From Aeromonas aquatica (GTDB taxonomy: Bacteria; Pseudomonadota; Gammaproteobacteria; Enterobacterales; Aeromonadaceae), in NCBI RefSeq assembly GCF_000764655.1, contig NZ_JRGL01000092.1, forward strand, positions 62,001-126,000: 64,000 bases of DNA, written 5' to 3'. The position numbers and the translations under genes were made by a program. Shown piece by piece: positions 16,275 through 24,908 of this stretch (the first letter of the stretch is position 1; each line of letters begins with the position of its first letter). The notes under the pieces were generated by a model, which saw only the letters and a list, made by a program, of their open reading frames with translations, did no database searches and was not told the DNA's origin.

Positions 16275-17614
16275 TGGGGGCGCTCCAGGCTGTCGCCGCG
16301 ACCGATGGCGTAATAGGTGAAGCCGCGTTGGCGCAGGCGGGCCGGATCATAGAGGTTGCGGCCATCGATGATGACGGGCTGGGTCAGGGTGCGCTGGATC
16401 AGCTCGAAGTCGGGGGCACGGAACTGCTGCCACTCGGTGCAGATGAGCAGGGCGTCGGCACCCTTGAGGGCCGCCTCCTGGGTGCCGCACAGGCTCAGGT
16501 CGTCCCGCAGGCCGTAGAGGTGTTGGGCCTCGCTCATGGCCTGGGGATCGAACGCCTGCACCTTGCCGCCAGCGGCCCAGATGGCCTCCATCAGTACCCG
16601 ACTCGGCGCCTCGCGCATGTCGTCGGTGTTGGGCTTGAAGGCGAGGCCCCAGAGCGCGAAGGTGAGCCCGCGCAGATCGGCGCCGAAGTGCAGGTGCAGC
16701 CGCTCGATGAGCTTGTGCTTCTGGCGATCGTTGACCCGCTCCACCGAGCGCAGCAGGGGCGCCTCGCAGCCAATCTCGCTGGCGGTGTGGATCAGCGCCT
16801 TGACGTCTTTCGGGAAGCAGGAGCCGCCATAACCGCAGCCGGGGTAGATGAAGTGGTAGCCGATGCGCGGATCGGCGCCTATGCCCTTGCGCACCGCCTC
16901 GATGTCGGCCCCCAGCTTCTCCGCCAGATTGGCCATCTCGTTCATGAAGGAGATCTTGGTGGCCAGCATGGCGTTGGCGGCGTACTTGGTGAGTTCGGCG
17001 CTGTGCACATCCATCTGGATGATGCGATCGTGATTGCGGTTGAAGGGGGCGTACAGCTCCTCCAGCAAGGCGATGGCGTGGGCAGCGTCGGTACCGATGA
17101 TGATGCGATCCGGCCGCAGGCAGTCGGCCACGGCAGCCCCTTCCTTGAGAAACTCCGGATTGGAGACCACCTCGAGCGGGAAGTTGACGCCGCGCTCGGT
17201 GAGGATGGTGGCGATATGCTGGCGTACCTTGGTGGCCGTGCCGACCGGCACAGTGCTCTTGTTGACCACCACCTTGCTGCCCTGCATCAGGCGGCCTATG
17301 GTGCCCGCCACCGCCAGCACGTGTTTGAGATCGGCAGAGCCATCTTCATCCGGCGGGGTGCCGACCGCGATGAAGATCAGTTCGGCGAAGCTCACCCCCT
17401 CGTTCACGTCCGTGGTGAAGTGCAGGCGACCGCCCTGATGGTTGGCCACCACCATGGGGGCGAGACCGGGTTCGAAGATGGGAATGATGCCCTCCTTCAG
17501 GCGCTCGACCTTGGCGGCATCCACATCCACACAGGTCACCTGGTGGCCCATCTCGGCCAACACTGCGGCCTGGACCAGCCCCACGTAACCTATTCCGAAT
17601 ACGGTGACTCTCAT
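16271..17614 (-). CDS. ugd: UDP-glucose 6-dehydrogenase
   Basis: The 447-residue protein has the full UGD layout: an N-terminal Rossmann site GIGYVGL (residues 7-13), [32 protein letters not shown], and the catalytic cysteine loop [14 protein letters not shown] near residue 260. A C-terminal UDP-binding domain has [18 protein letters not shown]. It oxidises UDP-glucose to UDP-glucuronate with two NAD+. Length and motifs are complete. It is the first gene of a two-gene operon with the 4-epimerase. The product could also feed aminoarabinose synthesis, but no arn genes apart from the ArnT-like neighbour lie in the window. Confidence 0.95.
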   Translation of the reverse strand: MRVTVFGIGYVGLVQAAVLAEMGHQVTCVDVDAAKVERLKEGIIPIFEPGLAPMVVANHQGGRLHFTTDVNEGVSFAELIFIAVGTPPDEDGSADLKHVLAVAGTIGRLMQGSKVVVNKSTVPVGTATKVRQHIATILTERGVNFPLEVVSNPEFLKEGAAVADCLRPDRIIIGTDAAHAIALLEELYAPFNRNHDRIIQMDVHSAELTKYAANAMLATKISFMNEMANLAEKLGADIEAVRKGIGADPRIGYHFIYPGCGYGGSCFPKDVKALIHTASEIGCEAPLLRSVERVNDRQKHKLIERLHLHFGADLRGLTFALWGLAFKPNTDDMREAPSRVLMEAIWAAGGKVQAFDPQAMSEAQHLYGLRDDLSLCGTQEAALKGADALLICTEWQQFRAPDFELIQRTLTQPVIIDGRNLYDPARLRQRGFTYYAIGRGDSLERPQ

Positions 17615-17797
17615 CTGCTGTTGCTCCTTGGTGCTGGCAGTGGCAAGGCCTCCATTCTAGAACGATTTGCGTGTTCGATCAGCGGGATCCTGCGACTCGT
17701 TCAGGCTAAGAGCAGGCTGGTGCGAATGGCATATTTTGGTGCAAGGAGTGTAACGCCGGGCTGACGCGCACTGTTTCGGGGCGTTGGGCCGCACTCT

Positions 17798-17813
17798 TGT
17801 GATCTGGCTCACT
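17798..17813 (+). promoter_or_regulatory. Candidate CRP binding site
   Basis: TGTGA-TCTGGC-TCACT differs from the consensus TGTGA-N6-TCACA at one position. It lies about 95 bp upstream of the YitT gene in the region divergent from ugd. The crp gene itself is in this window. Control by CRP is an inference from the site alone. Confidence 0.5.
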
Positions 17814-17908
17814 CAAACCGGACACTGTGCTCATAACGAAGCCCCGATACACGGGGCTCGCATGCCCGCAGGGCAGACACTCTTTTCACTTCGCTATGGA
17901 CATCGGTT

Positions 17909-18517
17909 ATGGACAACACCCCCCGCCTGGCACATCCGATCTATGAGGATGTGCTCGCCCTGCTGACCGCGGCAGGTTTCGTATCACTCGGCATCTTCCT
18001 GTTTCATCAGGTCGGGCTGCTCACCGGCGGCACCGCCGGGCTGGCGCTGCTGTTGCAACAGATGACGGGCCTGAGCTTCGGCCTGCTGTTCTTCTGCATG
18101 AACCTGCCGTTCTACGCCCTGGCCTGGCTCAGGATGGGGCCGCGTTTCACCCTCAATACCTTCGCCTCGGTCGCGGTCGTCTCCTTCATGACGGACCACC
18201 TTAATGGGGTGCTGCAGATTGGCAAGATAGAGCCCGTCTACGCGGCCCTCATCGGCGGCACCCTGATCGGCATGGGGTTGCTCATCATGTTTCGCCACAA
18301 ATCGAGCCTGGGTGGCTTCAATATTCTGGCGCTCTTCATCCAGGACAAGTTCGGCATCCGGGCAGGAAAGCTGCAAATGGGGCTTGATTGCGCCATCGTC
18401 ATCGCCTCCTTCTTCGTGGTATCGCCCTGGCTACTGGGCCTCTCGGTGGTGGCTGCCATCATCTGTAACCTGGTGTTGACACTCAATCACAAGCCGGGCC
18501 GTTATCAGATAGCCTGA
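17909..18517 (+). CDS. YitT family membrane protein
   Basis: The 202-residue protein has about five to six membrane segments. Typical YitT/DUF161 features are GIFLFHQVGLLTGGTAGLALLLQQMTG, NLPFYALAWLRMGPRFTLNTFASV, and GGTLIGMGLLIMFRHKSSLGGFNILALFIQDK. The transport role of the family is not established. The short form here lacks the C-terminal soluble DUF2179 domain of Bacillus members. A CRP-like site lies upstream and a strong bidirectional terminator follows. Confidence 0.8.
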   Translation: MDNTPRLAHPIYEDVLALLTAAGFVSLGIFLFHQVGLLTGGTAGLALLLQQMTGLSFGLLFFCMNLPFYALAWLRMGPRFTLNTFASVAVVSFMTDHLNGVLQIGKIEPVYAALIGGTLIGMGLLIMFRHKSSLGGFNILALFIQDKFGIRAGKLQMGLDCAIVIASFFVVSPWLLGLSVVAAIICNLVLTLNHKPGRYQIA

Positions 18518-18538
18518 TGCGGCCCCGCCAGTCGAAAC

Positions 18539-18566
18539 CAACAGAGCGCCCTCGGGCGCTCTGTTG
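18539..18566. terminator. Bidirectional terminator between YitT and haem ABC genes
   Basis: AACAGAGCGCCC-TC-GGGCGCTCTGTT is a 12-bp perfect stem between the forward YitT gene and the reverse hmuTUV operon. For the reverse genes it lies just after two tail copies of hmuV. Confidence 0.85.
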
Positions 18567-18595
18567 TTATCTGCGTTTCGCTGACAAATTCGCGG

Positions 18596-18769
18596 TCACA
18601 CCACCATGGGTAGGCCGGTGTCGGGGTGATGCAGCACTTGGGCCGGGTAGTCGTGTATATCGGGAGTGCGATGAGCCTAGCGTCATACCACCATGGGCAG
18701 ACCGGTATCGGGGTGATGCAGCACCTGGGCCGGGTAGTCGTGTATATCGGGAGTGCGATGAGCCTGGCG
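18596..18769 (-). pseudogene. Two tandem 87-bp units carrying copies of the hmuV 3' end
   Basis: Units at 18596-18682 and 18683-18769 each hold the last 20 codons of hmuV, stop included (DYPAQVLHHPDTGLPMVV-stop), plus a shared 27-bp spacer. The intact gene end begins at 18770 in the same register. Unit A differs from the gene at three silent sites and unit B at four silent sites; the only replacement is the outermost codon (Tyr to His). Divergence limited to third positions shows that these ends were once under coding selection. Confidence 0.85.
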
Positions 18770-19564
18770 TCACACCACCATGGGCAGGCCGGTATCGGGG
18801 TGATGCAGTACTTGGGCCGGGTAGTCGTAGAGCCGCGCAATGAGCTCCGGGGTCAGCACCTCGGCCGGGGTGCCGTCCGCCATCAGCTTGCCCTGCTCCA
18901 GCATCACTAGCCGGTCGGCATAGCGCGCCGCCAGATTCAGATCGTGCAACACCACCAGCACGGCGGTGTTGCGACCGGCGAGGGCGCGGGCCATGGTGAG
19001 CAGCTGATGCTGATACTTGAGATCGAGCGCCGAGGTAGGTTCGTCGAGCAGCAGCAGACGGGGGGCCTGCGGCTCTTCCGGTGCTTGCCAGATCTGGGCC
19101 AGCACCCGGGCAAATTGTACCCGCTGGCGCTCTCCTCCCGACAGGCCGGGGTAGAGGCGTCCGGTCAGATGCTCGACGCCGGCATGGATCATGGCGGCTT
19201 TGACTATCTCGTCACGGCGGCTGCCGGGTTCGGTGTGGGGCAGCCGGCCCATGGCCACCACCTCTTCGCACAGGAAGGGGAAGTTCAGCGACGAGCTCTG
19301 GGGCAGCACGCCGACGCTATGGGCCAGCGCGTTGCCAGCCCAGGCTTGCCGCTCGCGACCAAACAACGCGATCTCGCCGTCATATTCCAGCTCGCCGGTC
19401 AGGCACTTGAGCAGCGAGCTCTTGCCCGCCCCGTTCGGGCCTAGCAGGGCGGTCAGGGTGCCCGAGTGCAGGGAGAGGTTGAGCCTGTCCAGGATGAGGC
19501 GATCGCCCCTTGTCAGGCTGAGGTGCCGGCAGTCAAGCAGGGCGGGTGAGGATGATCCAGGCAA
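18770..19564 (-). CDS. hmuV: Haem ABC importer, ATP-binding protein
   Basis: A TTG start at 19564 is chosen because AGGAG lies eight bases upstream and the frame then gives a normal 264-residue ATPase; longer frames run into hmuU. Walker A is GPNGAGKSS, the signature is LSGGERQRVQFARVLAQ, and Walker B is RLLLLDEPTSALD, followed by the LHDLNLAARYADR switch region. It powers transfer of haem across the inner membrane with HmuT and HmuU. It is the last gene of hmuTUV and is probably Fur-controlled from the box at 21516. Two silent-site variants of its 3' end lie directly downstream. Confidence 0.92.
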   Translation of the reverse strand: MPGSSSPALLDCRHLSLTRGDRLILDRLNLSLHSGTLTALLGPNGAGKSSLLKCLTGELEYDGEIALFGRERQAWAGNALAHSVGVLPQSSSLNFPFLCEEVVAMGRLPHTEPGSRRDEIVKAAMIHAGVEHLTGRLYPGLSGGERQRVQFARVLAQIWQAPEEPQAPRLLLLDEPTSALDLKYQHQLLTMARALAGRNTAVLVVLHDLNLAARYADRLVMLEQGKLMADGTPAEVLTPELIARLYDYPAQVLHHPDTGLPMVV

Positions 19565-19578
19565 GAGCAGCTCTCCTG

Positions 19579-20610
19579 TTAAAGCGTCCGGCGGCTCTTG
19601 ACCAGCAACCAGATGAAGAAGGGGGCACCGAGCAGGGCGGTGATGATGCCAACCGGCAGCTCGGCCGGTGCCAGCAGGGTGCGGGCTAGCATGTCGGCGC
19701 CGAGCAACAGGGCGGCACCGAGCAGGGCCGAGAGGGGTAGCAGCCTGACATGGTTGGGGCCAGCCAGCAGCCGCACCAAGTGGGGCACCACCAGTCCGAC
19801 GAAGCCGATCATGCCCGCCACCGCCACTGCGACGCCGACACCGGCGGCGGTGAGCAGGATCAGGCGTCGCTTGAGGGATTGCACGTTCACCCCCAGATGC
19901 CGGGCCTCTCCCTCGCCCAGCAAGAGGGCATTGAGGGGATTGGCGTCGCGCACGAACAAGAGCAACAGAGTGACCAGGGTCGCCAGCGCCAGCGCCACGT
20001 CGGCCGGTTTGCCGGCGGCCAGGGATCCCATCTGCCACAGGCTGAGGTTACGCAGCATCTGATCGTCGGCCAGATAGGTGAGCAGCCCGATCACGGCGCC
20101 GGACAGGGCCGTGATGGCGACCCCGGCCAGCAGCATGACGGTGACGGACGTGCCACCCTCACGGGTGCCCAGCAAATATACAAGCGTGGTGGTCAGCGCC
20201 CCGCCGAGGAAGGCGAGCAGGGGCAGCAGGCCGATGCCGAGCAGGCTCTGCCACTGCTGACCCAGGGGGGCCAGCAGTACTATGGCGAGGGCCGCGCCGA
20301 GGGCTGCACCACCGGACACCCCTATGATGCCGGGATCTGCGAGGGGATTGCGAAACAGCCCCTGCATCACGGCGCCGCAGAGGCCGAGTATGCCCCCCAC
20401 GGCGATGCACAACAGGGTGCGAGGCAGTCTGATCTCCTGCACGATCAGTAGTTTGTGCGCTTCGATCCCGCTCTCCTTGCCGGCGAACAGCGCCTGCAGA
20501 CTCTCGCCAAAGGAGAGTGCCATGGGGCCGGTCGCGAGCGACCCGACCAGCAGCAACGCCAGGGTGGTGCCGGTAAGCGCGATCAGCCAGGGCAGCGGCA
20601 GGCGCATCAT
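19579..20610 (-). CDS. hmuU: Haem ABC importer, permease
   Basis: The ATG at 20610 overlaps the hmuT stop (ATGA). The 343-residue product is a BtuC/FecCD-type permease with about ten membrane helices: VQEIRLPRTLLCIAVGGILGLCGAVMQGLFRNPLADPGIIGVSGGAALGAA is the classic signature of the family. The G-rich ATPase coupling region and GFVGLVVPHLVRLLAGPNHVRLLPLSALLGAALLLGAD follow. It forms the inner-membrane channel for haem. It is co-transcribed with hmuT and hmuV, and the gap to hmuV is 14 bases. Confidence 0.93.
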   Translation of the reverse strand: MMRLPLPWLIALTGTTLALLLVGSLATGPMALSFGESLQALFAGKESGIEAHKLLIVQEIRLPRTLLCIAVGGILGLCGAVMQGLFRNPLADPGIIGVSGGAALGAALAIVLLAPLGQQWQSLLGIGLLPLLAFLGGALTTTLVYLLGTREGGTSVTVMLLAGVAITALSGAVIGLLTYLADDQMLRNLSLWQMGSLAAGKPADVALALATLVTLLLLFVRDANPLNALLLGEGEARHLGVNVQSLKRRLILLTAAGVGVAVAVAGMIGFVGLVVPHLVRLLAGPNHVRLLPLSALLGAALLLGADMLARTLLAPAELPVGIITALLGAPFFIWLLVKSRRTL

Positions 20611-21446
20611 GAACCCTGCTGGATCCACTGGGCGATCTGGCTCGCCTGTTGCAGCGATCTCAGGCTCAGCCCCCCTTGCAGGGCATGGCCGTCGATGGCG
20701 TGGATGGCCTTGTTCTTGCCAGCCGGCGTGGCGGCCAGGGCGGGCACCTGGGCCAGCACGCTGTCGATGTTCTGATATTGCTGCCAGTCACGACCGCTCA
20801 CCAGCACCAGGTCCGGCTGCATCTCGATCAGAGATTCGGTGGAGACGGGTTTGTAGTCGTGCAACTGGGCCACCGGGTTGATGCCGCCGGCCAGGGTCAC
20901 CAGGGCGCTGGCGGTGGTATTGCCGCCTGCGATGCTGGTGGGCTGACCCTTGTGCAGCAGCAGGAAGGCGACCTTGAGCGGTTTGTTCTGGCTGGCCTGG
21001 GCCGCCAGCTGATCGCTCTGGCTGGCGATCTCGGCTTTCAGCTTGACGCCTGAGGCGGGATCCCCCAGCAATGCGGCCAGGGTATCGATGCGCTGATTAA
21101 GGTTCGCGAGGGTCGGCGCCGTGGCCAGCACATCGACCTTGACGCCGGCGCGGCGCAGCTGCTCCAGGGTAGAGGGAGGGCCCATCTCGTCGCTGCCGAC
21201 TACCCGGGTCGGTGCCAGACTCAGGATCCCTTCGGAGGCCAGGGCGCGGTGATAACCAACCCTGGGCAGCGCCTTGGGCTCGGGGCTGCTGACATCGGTT
21301 GCGACCAGGCTCGCTTCTCCGCCGAGCGCCAGGATCAGCTCTGTGGTGGCAGGACCGACGCTGACGATGCGCTCTTGCGCCGTGGCAGACAATGAAAGGG
21401 ATACGCAGCCGAGCAGGCTGAGTGCGAGGGCAAAACGACGGCCCAT
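20607..21446 (-). CDS. hmuT: Haem ABC importer, periplasmic haem-binding protein
   Basis: The start at 21446 has GGAGG seven bases upstream; an upstream ATG lacks a site. The 279-residue protein has a signal peptide (MGRRFALALSLLGCVSLSLSATA) and the class III binding-protein fold: ERIVSVGPATTELILALGG, LPRVGYHRALASEGILSLAPTRVVGSDEMGPP, and VLAQVPALAATPAGK. HmuT-type proteins carry haem from the outer-membrane receptor to HmuUV. It is the first gene of the operon and is preceded by a Fur box shared with hutX. Confidence 0.92.
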   Translation of the reverse strand: MGRRFALALSLLGCVSLSLSATAQERIVSVGPATTELILALGGEASLVATDVSSPEPKALPRVGYHRALASEGILSLAPTRVVGSDEMGPPSTLEQLRRAGVKVDVLATAPTLANLNQRIDTLAALLGDPASGVKLKAEIASQSDQLAAQASQNKPLKVAFLLLHKGQPTSIAGGNTTASALVTLAGGINPVAQLHDYKPVSTESLIEMQPDLVLVSGRDWQQYQNIDSVLAQVPALAATPAGKNKAIHAIDGHALQGGLSLRSLQQASQIAQWIQQGS

Positions 21447-21515
21447 GCGAACCTCCGAAGGATGAATGAGAGTGGGATTGCCGCCGAGAATATCAAGCCC
21501 GTGAAAAAAATGCAC

Positions 21516-21536
21516 TGATAATGAAAGCGATTATCA
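21516..21536. promoter_or_regulatory. Fur box between hmuTUV and hutXZ
   Basis: GATAATGAAAGCGATTATC (21517-21535) matches 15 of 19 positions of the Fur consensus, with perfect outer arms TGATAAT/ATTATCA-like. It sits midway between the divergent hmuT and hutX starts and can repress both in iron-replete cells. Confidence 0.85.
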
Positions 21537-21616
21537 ATTGCGTTGGGGCCGCCGCTTTATTACAGTATCCGCCGCGATACAGAGCACAATAGCCAGATTA
21601 TCCCAAGGGAGAACCG

Positions 21617-22129
21617 ATGAGCATTGCACAACGCATTCATGAGCTGCTGGAGCAAGATCCCGGCGCCCATCCCTCCAGCATCGCCAGCCAACTGGCGGTC
21701 AGCGAGTGGGAAGTGGTGCGCCACCTGCCCGCCGAGCTGGTGACCCTGGTGCCGGCCGAGCAGGCGGAAGCCTTGCTGGCCGACTTGGCCAGCTGGGGCC
21801 CGGTGACCACCATAGTCGAATCCGATGGCTCCATCTTCGAGGTGAAGGCCCCCTTCCCCAAGGGCAAGACCGCACGCGGTTACTACAACTTGATGGGCCG
21901 TGACGGCGAGATGCACGGTCACCTCAAGCTCGACAACGTGGTCGGCATCGCCCTGGTCAGCAAGCTGTTCATGGGCAAGGAGGGGCACTCCTTCCAGTTC
22001 TTTGGCCACAGCGGGCGTTGCATTTTCAAGGTCTATCTGGGGCGTGACGAGCAGCGTCAGCTGCTGCCGGACCAGGTGGAGCGCTTCATGGCCCTGCGCC
22101 GCCAGCATAATGAGGAAGTGAAAGCATGA
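21617..22129 (+). CDS. hutX: Cytosolic haem carrier protein HutX
   Basis: The 170-residue protein matches HutX/HuvX throughout: an N-terminal winged-helix-like stretch (IHELLEQDPGAHPSSIASQLAVSEWEVVRHLP), then ARGYYNLMGRDGEMHGHLKLDNVVGIALVSKLFMGKEGHSFQFFGHSGRCIFKVYLGRD. HutX takes up haem in the cytoplasm and hands it to HutZ. GGGAGAA gives a good ribosome site. The stop overlaps the hutZ start (ATGA). Unlike Vibrio clusters, no hutW radical-SAM gene precedes it. Confidence 0.93.
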   Translation: MSIAQRIHELLEQDPGAHPSSIASQLAVSEWEVVRHLPAELVTLVPAEQAEALLADLASWGPVTTIVESDGSIFEVKAPFPKGKTARGYYNLMGRDGEMHGHLKLDNVVGIALVSKLFMGKEGHSFQFFGHSGRCIFKVYLGRDEQRQLLPDQVERFMALRRQHNEEVKA

Positions 22130-22683
22130 GTGAACGTCAGGAACGTCTGCAGAACCGTCTGCAACCGGAGATCCGTGAGTTTCGTGACGGTTGCCGTACC
22201 CTGCAGCTCGCGACCGTGGATGGTGAAGGCAATCCCAATGCCAGCTATGCCCCCTTCGTGCTGCAGGAAGATGGCTACTATGTGCTGATCTCCGAGATAG
22301 CCCGCCATGCCCGCAACCTGCAACAGGTGCCCAAGGTGTCGCTGATGCTGATCGAAGACGAGAATGGCGCCCGCGAGCTGTTTGCCCGCAAGCGTCTCAC
22401 CTTCGATGCGGTCGCCGAAGTGGTGGCACGGGATGACGAGCGTTGGGGCAAGGCCATCGGGGCCCTGGAAGGGCGCTTTGGCGATATCGTCAAGGGGCTG
22501 TCCAACCTCAAGGACTTCGTGCTGTTCCGCCTCAAGCCGGAGCAGGGTCTGTTCGTCAAGGGCTTCGGCCAGGCGTTCCGTGTCTCCGGTGACGAGCTGG
22601 TGGACTTTGTCCATCTGGTGGAAGGGCACAAGCGTGTCGACAACGGCGCCGAGCTGACCAGCGAGACAGATGCGCCGGTCTGA
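22126..22683 (+). CDS. hutZ: HugZ/HutZ family haem-degrading enzyme
   Basis: The 185-residue split-barrel protein shows TLQLATVDGEGNPNASYAPFVLQEDGYYVLISEIARHARNLQQVPKVSLMLIEDE and a C-terminal VEGHKRVDNGAEL. HutZ enzymes bind and break haem to free iron, with the axial histidine in the C-terminal region. The gene is translationally coupled to hutX (ATGA), under the shared Fur box, and is ended by the hairpin at 22703. Confidence 0.92.
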   Translation: MSERQERLQNRLQPEIREFRDGCRTLQLATVDGEGNPNASYAPFVLQEDGYYVLISEIARHARNLQQVPKVSLMLIEDENGARELFARKRLTFDAVAEVVARDDERWGKAIGALEGRFGDIVKGLSNLKDFVLFRLKPEQGLFVKGFGQAFRVSGDELVDFVHLVEGHKRVDNGAELTSETDAPV

Positions 22684-22702
22684 TGGTGCAACCATGAGAT
22701 AC

Positions 22703-22733
22703 AAAACGGGCAGCCTGGGCTGCCCGTTTTTTT
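22703..22733 (+). terminator. Rho-independent terminator of hutXZ
   Basis: AAAACGGGCAGCC-TG-GGCTGCCCGTTTTTTT is a strong GC stem followed by seven T residues, 20 bases after the hutZ stop. Confidence 0.92.
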
Positions 22734-22754
22734 ATGGGATTATCCTGCGGAGGT

Positions 22755-23159
22755 TCAGTCTTGCCAGGAGGCCAGGTTGGGGAAGGCGCTGCGATCGGCC
22801 TGGGTGGCGGTCTCGTTGCATTCTCCCCGGACCTTCCAGGAGGTCTGGCTGAGGACGATGTAGCCGGCGCGGCAATACTTGCGCGTGGCGAGCGTCTGGG
22901 TCAGCTGTTCGTCCTGCAGCGCCTCCCGGCGCTCCAGCAGAGCCTTGCTGTTGTCATTGGCATCCTGCAACCGACTCGGCAGCACCTCGAGCGGGGCGGC
23001 CTCGAAGGTGAAGCGCTTGCTCCCCTCTTCGTTGATGTGGGTGCGAAACAGGGGGGCCGGGCCATCCGGTGCCGATCCCGCCAGATTGGAGCAGGCGGTG
23101 AGCGGCGATAACAACAGCATGCAGACGACGGCAGGCAATAGACGCAAGGAAGACTCCAT
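22755..23159 (-). CDS. Hypothetical lipoprotein (134 aa)
   Basis: The N-terminus MESSLRLLPAVVCMLLLSPLTAC ends in a lipobox (LTAC), so the product should be lipid-anchored. The mature part is charged and Gln-rich with four cysteines including the lipid one (TRKYCRAGYIVLSQTSWKVRGEC), which may pair. No family is recognised. It is convergent with hutZ and lies 27 bases from the reverse isochorismatase-like gene; whether it belongs to the haem regulon is unknown. Confidence 0.75.
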   Translation of the reverse strand: MESSLRLLPAVVCMLLLSPLTACSNLAGSAPDGPAPLFRTHINEEGSKRFTFEAAPLEVLPSRLQDANDNSKALLERREALQDEQLTQTLATRKYCRAGYIVLSQTSWKVRGECNETATQADRSAFPNLASWQD

Positions 23160-23186
23160 CAGATCAGGTCGACAGGGGCGGGCAGC

Positions 23187-23738
23187 TTAACACGCCGATA
23201 CCGGTTGCGTGACGCCGAGCAACTGATCGGTGGTGAGCAGGGTCACGCTTCTGCCCTTTGACAGGCTGAGGTGCTGCCACATCCAGTGATGGTGCTCGAT
23301 GATCTGCTCCGCACTGAGGTGGGGGCGATCCGCCGTGGTATGGGCGTCGGTCAGCACCGTCACGTCGAATCCCTTGCTGGCGGCGCTGCGCAGCGTGGTG
23401 TCGACACAAAAATCGGTGGCGCAGCCACTGATGAGCAGCCTGTCCACCGCCTGCTCTGCCAGCAGGAAGCCGAGTTCGGTGTCGAGGAAGCTGTCACAGG
23501 CGGTCTTGCGTACCCGGCTCTCCCCCGGGGCCGGGGTCAGGTCGGTATGCAGTTGCCAACCTGGGCTGTGGGGTTCGAGCTCCGAGCCCGGCTCGTCGTG
23601 CTGCACATAGATGACGCGCCCCTGGCTGGCGCGCACGCCGTCTGCCAGTCGATTGATATTGGCGATGACCTGCGCATCCTGATGGCGGGGTGAATCGAAT
23701 AACCCCTGTTGCATGTCAATGACCAGTAACACATCCAT
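23187..23738 (-). CDS. Isochorismatase-family cysteine hydrolase
   Basis: The 183-residue protein has the catalytic triad of the family: Asp in LLVIDMQQGLF, Lys in VRKTACDSF, and Cys in SGCATDFCVDTTLRSA. Members hydrolyse amides or vinyl ethers; without siderophore synthesis genes nearby, a nicotinamidase- or amidase-like role is as likely as isochorismate hydrolysis. It lies 20 bases from the chaN-like gene on the same strand, so it may be transcribed with it from the Fur-boxed promoter region at 24.85 kb (inference). Confidence 0.85.
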   Translation of the reverse strand: MDVLLVIDMQQGLFDSPRHQDAQVIANINRLADGVRASQGRVIYVQHDEPGSELEPHSPGWQLHTDLTPAPGESRVRKTACDSFLDTELGFLLAEQAVDRLLISGCATDFCVDTTLRSAASKGFDVTVLTDAHTTADRPHLSAEQIIEHHHWMWQHLSLSKGRSVTLLTTDQLLGVTQPVSAC

Positions 23739-23758
23739 ATGAGATCCTCAGGCGATTG

Positions 23759-24736
23759 TCAGGGCTGCAACCACTGGCTGCAGTCACGGCTGCGGGATTG
23801 ATGCAGCGCACCCATATCTTGCTTCATTTCATCGGCATTTAGCCAGCGCTCCGGCAGGGGCGCGATCCGGACCCTCACCTCGGGGGCGCGGCCGGCTGGC
23901 GCCTTGTCATCCGCCTGTGAGGGCGTTTCTGGCACGATCAGCGCCACCTTGAGGGCCGGGTTGCGGCTGGCGATGCGACTCGCGATCCCAAGCCCTCCCT
24001 CCACGTGGAAGTTGCCGGCGATGTGCATGATGCGCTGGCCGGGGTGTTTGCCTAAGTAGTCGACCATGCTCTCGGCCATGGTGTCATCCCAGCTGGTCTG
24101 GGCGGCGAAGCGGCGGGCATTGCCGTCGGCATCGCCGTGATGCAGGGAGGCCATGAATTTCTGACGGTAGCCATCGTCACTCAGGGTGAGCGTTCGGGCG
24201 AGCTGGCTGCGGCGGTTGGCGGGCAGCTTGTCCAGCCACTGTGGTCCCTCCTGGCCGACACAGCTGACCAGCGGCTTGGGGGCGTTGGCGGCGATAACGG
24301 GCAGGTGCTGCGCCTTGGCAAACTCCACCAGGGGGCGATAGTCGCTCGGGTAGTTGGGCCAGGCGTTGCCGTCCCGAATGAGCGCCGCTTCGCCGATGCG
24401 GCCGGCGAGATAGGCGTCCAGGGTCGGTTGATCGGCGCGGCTGAATTGCTCCATGGAGAGTACCTGCGCCCGGCCATCGGCCTGGGCGCGCTCGGTCAGC
24501 CCCGCCAGCAGGCGAGCCTGCAACAGGTGCACGGCCGGATGGGTGTGCAGCTCACCGACCAGTACGATGTCGGCGTCCGCCACCTTGTCCAGCGCCTGCG
24601 TCAGGGTGAGTGGCTTATCGCCCTGTCCTTCGCCGAGCTGGTAGTGATAGAGCGTCCGGGGTGCCTCTGTCTGCGGTGGGGTGGCACAGGCGGCCAGCAG
24701 CAGGGGCAGGGCGAGCAGGGGCAGTCGTCGAGTCAT
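23759..24736 (-). CDS. ChaN family iron-regulated lipoprotein
   Basis: The 325-residue protein begins with a lipoprotein signal (MTRRLPLLALPLLLAAC). The ChaN domain shows VLVGELHTHPAVHLLQARLL, VLSMEQFSRADQP, and IMHIAGNFHVEGGLGIASRI. Members such as ChaN and PhuW are linked to haem uptake and bind haem at the cell surface. The gene is divergent from the TonB receptor gene with two Fur-like boxes in the 200-bp gap, so both are probably iron-repressed. Confidence 0.88.
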   Translation of the reverse strand: MTRRLPLLALPLLLAACATPPQTEAPRTLYHYQLGEGQGDKPLTLTQALDKVADADIVLVGELHTHPAVHLLQARLLAGLTERAQADGRAQVLSMEQFSRADQPTLDAYLAGRIGEAALIRDGNAWPNYPSDYRPLVEFAKAQHLPVIAANAPKPLVSCVGQEGPQWLDKLPANRRSQLARTLTLSDDGYRQKFMASLHHGDADGNARRFAAQTSWDDTMAESMVDYLGKHPGQRIMHIAGNFHVEGGLGIASRIASRNPALKVALIVPETPSQADDKAPAGRAPEVRVRIAPLPERWLNADEMKQDMGALHQSRSRDCSQWLQP

Positions 24737-24849
24737 GGTATCTCACTAGCAATGGCAGAGAATGGAAACGGGGTCGCGCCATACCATGGCAGCATGGCGA
24801 GCGGGAAAAAAGAGGGGCTAGTGTAAAACTGAATCACGACAAAAGAAAA

Positions 24850-24864
24850 TGAGAATGATTCACT
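24850..24864. promoter_or_regulatory. Fur-like box, ChaN/receptor gap (distal)
   Basis: TGAGAATGATTCACT agrees with most positions of the Fur 7-1-7 core TGATAATNATTATCA. It lies about 115 bp upstream of the chaN-like start and 75 bp upstream of the receptor start. Confidence 0.65.
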
Positions 24865-24908
24865 TTATTATTGATCTTTGTTGCGAGCTGGGTAATATGC
24901 CTTCCGCT

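Noticed and set aside
16274-17764. A 496-codon open frame antisense to ugd
   Set aside because: Composition of a shadow frame; ugd motifs are complete on the other strand.
18596-18769. A CRISPR-like or REP-like repeat
   Set aside because: The 87-bp units have no spacer variety and are plain copies of the hmuV 3' end.
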